A DNA stretch of 10,192 nucleotides from an uncultured Butyricicoccus sp. (GTDB lineage: Bacteria > Bacillota > Clostridia > Oscillospirales > Butyricicoccaceae): NCBI GenBank assembly GCA_947575935.1, contig CANPPM010000082.1, positions 1 through 10,192 of the forward strand, in the 5' to 3' direction. Positions 6,625 through 10,192 of this stretch are shown piece after piece. The stretch's first letter is position 1. The number at the start of each line of letters is the position of its first letter. Made by a program: the position numbers and the translations under genes. The notes under the pieces were generated by a model. The model had not been told where the DNA came from. It made no database searches and was given only the letters and a program-made list of their open reading frames with translations.

Positions 6625-7098
6625 ATGGCGAAAGAATTTAAATTGACGCAGGAGAGCCTCGACAAACTGGTCGATGAGCTGGAATATCTGAAAACCGTAA
6701 GGGAGAAGGAAGTTGCCGAACAGATTAAGGAAGCACGTTCTTTTGGCGACTTGTCGGAAAACTCGGAATATGATGAGGCAAAGAACGAACAAGGGAAGCT
6801 GTATTCACGTATTGCGGAGATAGAGAACATCATTGCACATGCGGTGGTGATTACCGATGATCTGTATGCAGCGGATGAGGTTTCTCCGGGCTGCCGGTTT
6901 ACGGTGGAGGATCTTGAGTTTGGCGACGTAGAGGAGTATCATTTTGTAGGTTCTCAAGAAGCAGATCCAATGAATGGAAAAATTTCGGATGAATCTCCGT
7001 TTGGCAAGGCGATGCTGGGCAAAAAAATCGGCACGGTTGTAGAGGTTGAAGCGCCTTCGGGGATTATTCAGTATAAGATTGTTGATTTGAAAAAGTAG
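6625..7098 (+). CDS. greA: Transcription elongation factor GreA
   Basis: At 157 residues this is the normal GreA length. It enters the secondary channel of RNA polymerase and stimulates cleavage of backtracked transcripts. The N-terminal coiled coil (about 1-75) carries the acidic tip SFGDLSENSEYDEAK, with D42 and E45 in the positions that position the catalytic metal. The C-terminal FKBP-like domain (about 80-157) includes ISDESPFGKAMLGKKIGTVV, conserved in GreA. The start MAKEFKLT at 6625 follows AGAAGGG (6612-6617). An in-frame ATG at 6604 would add seven residues but would leave almost no leader after the predicted transcription start. greA heads a likely greA-lysS unit with 104 nt between the genes. 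Confidence 0.96.
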   Translation: MAKEFKLTQESLDKLVDELEYLKTVREKEVAEQIKEARSFGDLSENSEYDEAKNEQGKLYSRIAEIENIIAHAVVITDDLYAADEVSPGCRFTVEDLEFGDVEEYHFVGSQEADPMNGKISDESPFGKAMLGKKIGTVVEVEAPSGIIQYKIVDLKK

Positions 7099-7202
7099 AT
7101 CTGTTTGAGAAAGTGGGAAAAGCTGAAAGGTCTGTACTATAGATTTGAAACAGATCCGCCAGCAGGATAAAGAGAAGGATTTTAATACCGAAAGGTGATA
7201 TT

Positions 7203-8702
7203 ATGGCAGAAGAAATCAAAAATAACCGTCAAGAGGAGGCAGATCTGAACGAACTGCTGCGCATTCGTCGGGACAAGCTTGCGGAATTGCAGGCAGCGGG
7301 TACGGATCCTTTTGAACAGGTCCGGTTTGACCGTACGCATCATACGACGGATATCACGGAAAAGTTTGAGGAGCTGGAGGGGCAGATTGTGCGGCTGGCC
7401 GGGCGTATGATGTCAAAGCGCATCATGGGCAAGCTGACCTTTGCTGATCTGTCAGACCGCTACGGTAGGCTGCAGCTGTGTGTTAAGCGCGACTTGCTGG
7501 GCGTCGAGCCATATAAGGCGTTTAAAAAATTTGATATTGGCGATTTGATCGGCGTCGAGGGCGAGGTGTTCCGTACCCAGAAGGGGGAAATTTCCGTACG
7601 CGTCAGCGAGCTGGTGTTGCTGTCGAAAAATTTGATTCCGCTGCCTGAAAAGTGGCATGGACTGAAGGATACCGATACCCGTTACCGTCAACGCTACGTT
7701 GACCTGATGATCAATCCGGAAGTACGTGAGACTTTTGAAAAGCGTTCGGCAATTGTGCGCGAGATTCGCAGGTTTATGGATGGCCGCGGCTTTATGGAGG
7801 TCGAGACCCCCTGTCTGAATACGATTGCTGGCGGCGCGGCGGCGCGGCCCTTTATTACACACCACAATGCGCTTGATATTGATATGTATTTACGCATTGC
7901 AACGGAACTGCATTTGAAACGGCTGATTGTAGGCGGTTTTGAGCAGGTATATGAAATTGGACGGATTTTCCGCAATGAAGGAATGGATACAAAGCATAAT
8001 CCGGAATTTACTACCATTGAACTTTATCAGGCGTATACCGATTATCATGGCATGATGGATATTACGGAGGACATGGTTGTCCATGTTTGTGAGCATGTGC
8101 TGGGTACGACTCGAGTGACTTACCAGGGGACAGAACTTGATTTCGCCAAAGGGTGGAAGCGTATGACGATGGCAGAAGCAGTCCTGGAATACGCTGGCCT
8201 CGATTTTATGGCGATGGATGGTGCGCAGGCGCTGGAGGCGGTTCAGGCCAAGGGTATCGAGATCGAGAAGGGAAAGGACAGCTGGGGGGATTTGCTTGCA
8301 CAGTGTTATGATGAGTATGTGGAGTCAAATCTGATTCAGCCGACGTTTATTACTGATTATCCGGTTGAAATTTCTCCATTAGCCAAGAGGAAACCGTCAG
8401 ATCCGCGGTTGACAGAGCGGTTTGAATGTTTTGTTTACGGTCGTGAGCTTTGCAATGCCTTCTCCGAGCTGAATGATCCAATTGATCAGCGCGGCCGGTT
8501 TGAGCGTCAGGCCGCCCTGCGTGCTGCAGGCGATGATGAAGCCAATATGATGGACGAGGATTTTTTGACTGCGCTGGAATACGGTATGCCACCGACAGGC
8601 GGCATGGGCATGGGAATTGATCGATTGGTCATGTTTTTGACAGATAGCCCATCGATTCGGGATGTGCTGCTTTTCCCCACAATGCGCCCTTTGGATATTT
8701 AG
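7203..8702 (+). CDS. lysS: Lysyl-tRNA synthetase, class II
   Basis: This 499-residue enzyme charges tRNA(Lys) with lysine using ATP. The N-terminal OB-fold that binds the anticodon spans about 60-150 (IVRLAGRMMSKRIMGKLTF). The catalytic core shows class II motif 1 (about 183-200, RGFMEVETPCL), motif 2 FRNEGMDTKHNPEFTTIELY with R257, and motif 3 GMGMGIDRLVM with R474. GGAAARPF and FSELNDP are further lysine-enzyme hallmarks. The length is typical and no frame damage is seen. ATG 7203 follows AAAGGTGAT (7191-7199). I found no T-box leader and no good promoter in 7099-7202, so transcription from the greA promoter is likely. The gene converges on rplS and ends in a strong hairpin. Confidence 0.97.
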   Translation: MAEEIKNNRQEEADLNELLRIRRDKLAELQAAGTDPFEQVRFDRTHHTTDITEKFEELEGQIVRLAGRMMSKRIMGKLTFADLSDRYGRLQLCVKRDLLGVEPYKAFKKFDIGDLIGVEGEVFRTQKGEISVRVSELVLLSKNLIPLPEKWHGLKDTDTRYRQRYVDLMINPEVRETFEKRSAIVREIRRFMDGRGFMEVETPCLNTIAGGAAARPFITHHNALDIDMYLRIATELHLKRLIVGGFEQVYEIGRIFRNEGMDTKHNPEFTTIELYQAYTDYHGMMDITEDMVVHVCEHVLGTTRVTYQGTELDFAKGWKRMTMAEAVLEYAGLDFMAMDGAQALEAVQAKGIEIEKGKDSWGDLLAQCYDEYVESNLIQPTFITDYPVEISPLAKRKPSDPRLTERFECFVYGRELCNAFSELNDPIDQRGRFERQAALRAAGDDEANMMDEDFLTALEYGMPPTGGMGMGIDRLVMFLTDSPSIRDVLLFPTMRPLDI

Positions 8703-8754
8703 GCCGATCGCTTGCATGAATTTTAGGTGGGAAAGCCTTTTCGCAAAACAAAAG

Positions 8755-8797
8755 AAAAACAGCAGTTTTGAGGTTGTGAGCAAAGCTGCTGTTTTTT
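8755..8797. terminator. Intrinsic terminator after lysS
   Basis: AAAAACAGCAGTTTTG (8755-8770) pairs with 8781-8796 over 16 positions (one G-T), leaving a 10-nt loop AGGTTGTGAG. The right arm ends in six T (8792-8797) and the left arm begins with five A, so it could act on both strands. It lies 52 nt after the lysS stop. Confidence 0.85.
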
Positions 8798-8833
8798 CTT
8801 GTTTTTTCCTTGTATGCAAAAAGCAAGAAAAAA
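8792..8833. repeat. 10-bp inverted repeat linking the two terminators
   Basis: TTTTTTCTTG (8792-8801) is the exact inverse complement of CAAGAAAAAA (8824-8833). The first arm reuses the T tail of the lysS terminator and the second uses the A run of the next hairpin. An alternative fold therefore competes with both. Confidence 0.6.
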
Positions 8834-8865
8834 CGGACAAAAGGCATATGCCTTTTGTCCGTTTT
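8830..8865. terminator. Perfect 36-bp palindrome, terminator for rplS (and backup for lysS)
   Basis: Positions 8830-8847 are the exact inverse complement of 8848-8865 (arms AAAACGGACAAAAGGCAT and ATGCCTTTTGTCCGTTTT). In RNA a few central bases would form the loop. On the minus strand the stem is followed by six U (complement of 8828-8833), ideal for ending rplS transcripts. On the plus strand it ends in TTTT. It sits 85 nt beyond the rplS stop. Confidence 0.85.
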
Positions 8866-8950
8866 CTGTATCCTGTATGGTAGTTGTGGAATCCCGGCTT
8901 TGGAGACCGGTATGGCGCGCAAGATTATTTCCGTTTCTGATTGCTCACAA

Positions 8951-9292
8951 TCAAACCTTTTCAGCAATCTTGGCAGCTTTGCCGACACGCCCGCGCAGAT
9001 AATACAGCTTCGCACGGCGAACTCTACCATGGCGAATAACCTCAAACTTTGCGACGTTCGGGGAATGTACCAGGAAGGTCTTTTCGACGCCTACGCCATA
9101 AGAAATGCGGCGAACAGTGACTGTCTTGTTAATGCCAGAATGCTTCATTGCGATGATAATACCCTCAAAAACCTGGATACGCTCGCGGTTACCCTCTTTG
9201 ATCTTGGCATGTACCTTGACGGTATCACCGATCTTAAGTTCAGGAAGATCACTTTTGAGGTGCTGCTCAGACAGAACTTTTACTAAATCCAT
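8951..9292 (-). CDS. rplS: 50S ribosomal protein L19
   Basis: This 113-residue protein sits at the 30S-50S interface of the ribosome. The sequence is recognisably L19 throughout: LPELKIGDTVKVHAKIKEGN at about 16-35, then RERIQVFEGIIIAM, then TVRRISYGVGVEKTFLVHSP and the basic end RVRRAKLYYLRGRVGKAAKI. The length is close to the usual ~115 residues. The start codon (complement of 9290-9292) follows a purine-rich AAGAAAGGAA (complement of 9302-9311). rplS often travels with rimM and trmD, but here it stands alone, with its own promoter and leader on one side and a palindromic terminator on the other. Confidence 0.97.
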   Translation of the reverse strand: MDLVKVLSEQHLKSDLPELKIGDTVKVHAKIKEGNRERIQVFEGIIIAMKHSGINKTVTVRRISYGVGVEKTFLVHSPNVAKFEVIRHGRVRRAKLYYLRGRVGKAAKIAEKV

Positions 9293-9364
9293 TGTTCAAT
9301 ATTCCTTTCTTACTGGGCATTCATTCTCTGCATTCCTACACAGACAGCGGAATACCCGTTATCG
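9293..9364 (-). promoter_or_regulatory. rplS leader with alternative hairpins (candidate L19 autoregulatory leader)
   Basis: Read on the minus strand, the ~72-nt leader contains GGGTATTCC (complement of 9349-9357). This can pair with GGAATGC (complement of 9330-9336) over seven positions around a 12-nt loop, or with GAATGCCC (complement of 9315-9322). The two folds exclude each other. L19 leaders that bind the ribosomal protein are known in Firmicutes (Rfam L19_leader). Position, size and hairpin fit that class, but I cannot check the covariance model. Confidence 0.5.
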
Positions 9365-9370
9365 GCTCTT

Positions 9371-9399
9371 ATTTTAACATATCTGAGTGGTGATTGCAA
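9371..9399 (-). promoter_or_regulatory. rplS promoter
   Basis: On the minus strand, TTGCAA (complement of 9394-9399) is followed by a 17-nt spacer and TAAAAT (complement of 9371-9376). TGT directly precedes the -10, giving an extended -10. Transcription would start near 9364. Confidence 0.78.
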
Positions 9400-9416
9400 T
9401 AGAGAGAGGAGGAGCA

Positions 9417-9614
9417 GTGACAGCCTTTGGGCATGGTCTGGAAGATTTGTTTTTTCAAATGGAAAAAGGCGAGGCTTTATGGACGGGCAATCGCTGAAAC
9501 GGATTTTATATCTTTACGCAGGGGCCTGCAGGCCATATCCATCCGGGGATTACTTCTAGAAAAAATATGGTGCTTTTTGATTCCATGCGGGCCTGCCGGG
9601 CATGTATTTGTTGA
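9417..9614 (+). pseudogene. Small reading frame interrupted by one TGA, unidentified
   Basis: AGGAGG (9407-9412) sits 4 nt ahead of a GTG at 9417, opening a 26-codon frame (VTAFGHGLEDLFFQMEKGEA then LWTGNR) that stops at TGA 9495-9497. The same frame then stays open for 38 more codons (NGFYIFTQGPAGHIHPGITS and on) to a TGA at 9612-9614 inside the tandem repeat. It may be a genuine 26-residue peptide, a gene with a nonsense mutation, or chance. If the TGA replaced TGG, the join would read R-W-N-G-F-Y-I, faintly like the R-x-x-W-N-G-x-x-M-Y-I start of Tad2/DUF2829 proteins; that resemblance is weak. No promoter was found on this strand. Confidence 0.22.
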
Positions 9615-9653
9615 GCCTGCCGGGCATGTATTTGTTGAGCCTGCCGGGATGTA
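9591..9653. repeat. 24-bp tandem repeat, about 2.6 copies
   Basis: Two identical 24-bp units (9591-9614 and 9615-9638) start GCCTGCCGGGCATG and end TATTTGTTGA. A third partial copy (9639-9653) begins GCCTGCCGGG and then loses one C before ATGTA. The unit is a multiple of three, but no convincing protein runs through it. Its position between the divergent rplS and pyrH promoters suggests a recent slippage expansion. Confidence 0.85.
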
Positions 9654-9663
9654 AAAAAGTGTT

Positions 9664-9677
9664 CGTAAAATTTTACG
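9664..9677. repeat. 14-bp perfect palindrome upstream of the pyrH promoter
   Basis: CGTAAAATTTTACG is its own reverse complement and ends 29 nt before the pyrH -35. It has the shape of a dimeric repressor or activator site, but I recognise no specific regulator for it. Confidence 0.4.
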
Positions 9678-9706
9678 GCATATTTACAAAAATTCTGGAA
9701 AACCCT

Positions 9707-9735
9707 TTGCAATCTGCGCAGGGATACGGTAGAAT
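9707..9735 (+). promoter_or_regulatory. pyrH promoter
   Basis: TTGCAA (9707-9712), a 17-nt spacer and TAGAAT (9730-9735) form a good SigA-type promoter. The -35 is identical to that of rplS. Transcription would start near 9742, about 50 nt before the pyrH start codon. Confidence 0.72.
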
Positions 9736-9791
9736 ATAGGAAGAGTATCCCGAAGGGACCACCGAGAGCGAACAGGAGGGTAATCAAGAAA

Positions 9792-10192
9792 ATGGAGAGG
9801 CAGTATAAAAGGGTACTGATTAAGATCAGCGGCGAGGCGCTGGCGGGTGACCGGCACTTCGGGTTGAATTTTGATGTGATTGGCCCAGTGTGCGACGTGC
9901 TTAAGCGCTGTGTGGATATTGGATGTGAGGTCGGGCTTGTAGTAGGCGGCGGCAACTTTTGGCGTGGCGTCAAGGACGGCGGCGGCAAAATGGAGCGCAC
10001 CCGCGCCGACCAGATGGGAATGCTGGGCACGGTGATGAACGCTCTGGCGGTTTCCGATGTGATCGGGCAGCTGGGCGTAGAGTCCCGGGTGCTGACCGCC
10101 ATCGACATGAGCCCCGTGGCCGAGCCCTACAGCCGGGCCAGGGCGCTGGAGCACCTGGAGGCGGGCCGCGTGGTCATCTTCGGCTGCGGCAC
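9792..10192 (+). CDS. pyrH: Uridylate (UMP) kinase, N-terminal part (3' partial)
   Basis: The first 133 codons of PyrH are present before the window ends; the full protein is usually about 235-245 residues. PyrH phosphorylates UMP to UDP with ATP in pyrimidine nucleotide synthesis and belongs to the amino acid kinase fold. Visible family motifs are YKRVLIKISGEALAGD (residues 5-20), GLVVGGGNFWRG (about 47-58), RTRADQMGMLGTVMNALA (about 69-86) and AEPYSRARALEHLEAGRVVI (about 110-129). ATG 9792 follows AGGAGGG (9774-9780) by 11 nt. All 37 complete codons from 10080 to the edge end in G or C, whereas about 11 of the first 38 end in A or T. Confidence 0.95.
   Translation, partial: MERQYKRVLIKISGEALAGDRHFGLNFDVIGPVCDVLKRCVDIGCEVGLVVGGGNFWRGVKDGGGKMERTRADQMGMLGTVMNALAVSDVIGQLGVESRVLTAIDMSPVAEPYSRARALEHLEAGRVVIFGCG

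Noticed and set aside
7105..7140. TTGAGA and TACTAT as a separate lysS promoter
   Set aside because: The spacer would be 24 nt and there is no properly placed extended -10. Transcription from the greA promoter is the simpler explanation.
8662..9286. Plus-strand frames over the lysS terminators and opposite rplS
   Set aside because: They translate hairpin sequences and the antisense of a clear L19 gene.
9495..9497. TGA read as tryptophan or selenocysteine
   Set aside because: TGA serves as the natural stop of the hydrolase and S41 genes here, and no selenocysteine insertion hairpin or known selenoprotein context is visible.
9523..9534. GGCCTGCAGGCC 12-bp palindrome
   Set aside because: It stands alone without promoter context; the region is already repeat-rich in CCTGC/GCAGG words, so chance is likely.
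9506..10108. 200-codon open frame on the minus strand
   Set aside because: It is opposite pyrH and the tandem repeat. The pyrH frame has unmistakable motifs, and GC-rich codons commonly leave the antisense strand open.

Overview
The window looks like a chromosomal housekeeping stretch from a mid-GC, Gram-positive Clostridia genome (probably Oscillospirales/Ruminococcaceae-like). The clues are strong AGGAGG-type ribosome binding sites, several consensus SigA-type promoters, an ftsE-ftsX-M23-S41 cell-wall cluster, and Firmicutes-like GreA, LysRS and L19 proteins. The taxon is inferred from gene content, not from a search. I see no phage, CRISPR, plasmid or biosynthetic cluster, and no clear undescribed multi-gene system. 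The less ordinary content lies between the genes.

Layout, left to right. At 1-132 is the C-terminal tail of an RsuA/RluB-type pseudouridine synthase. A promoter at 230-235 and a ~160-nt structured leader precede a CdaR/PucR-type regulator (402-1493). Then come ftsE (1705-2403) and ftsX (2381-3274), which overlap. The gap after ftsX holds a 162-bp MITE-like element flanked by TA. Next are a secreted coiled-coil M23 murein hydrolase (3594-4802), a DUF1905 protein (4849-5130) with a terminator, and a membrane-anchored PDZ/S41 protease (5293-6465). A terminator at 6548-6584 overlaps a perfect consensus promoter that drives greA (6625-7098), followed by lysS (7203-8702).

lysS converges on rplS (8951-9292, minus strand). 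Between them are three chained inverted repeats, two of which look like terminators. rplS has its own promoter and a short leader that can fold in two mutually exclusive ways. Between the divergent rplS and pyrH genes, 9400-9791 holds a small interrupted reading frame, a 24-bp tandem repeat, a 14-bp palindrome and the pyrH promoter. pyrH (from 9792) runs off the right edge, and its last 37 codons all end in G or C.

How the genes fit together. FtsE and FtsX form an ABC-type complex that in other bacteria activates a coiled-coil peptidoglycan hydrolase (EnvC, PcsB or CwlO). The adjacent secreted M23 protein with an intact zinc site is the obvious partner here. An S41 protease downstream is consistent with envelope proteolysis. 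greA and lysS (transcription fidelity, tRNA charging), rplS (ribosome) and pyrH (UMP to UDP) are independent housekeeping units.
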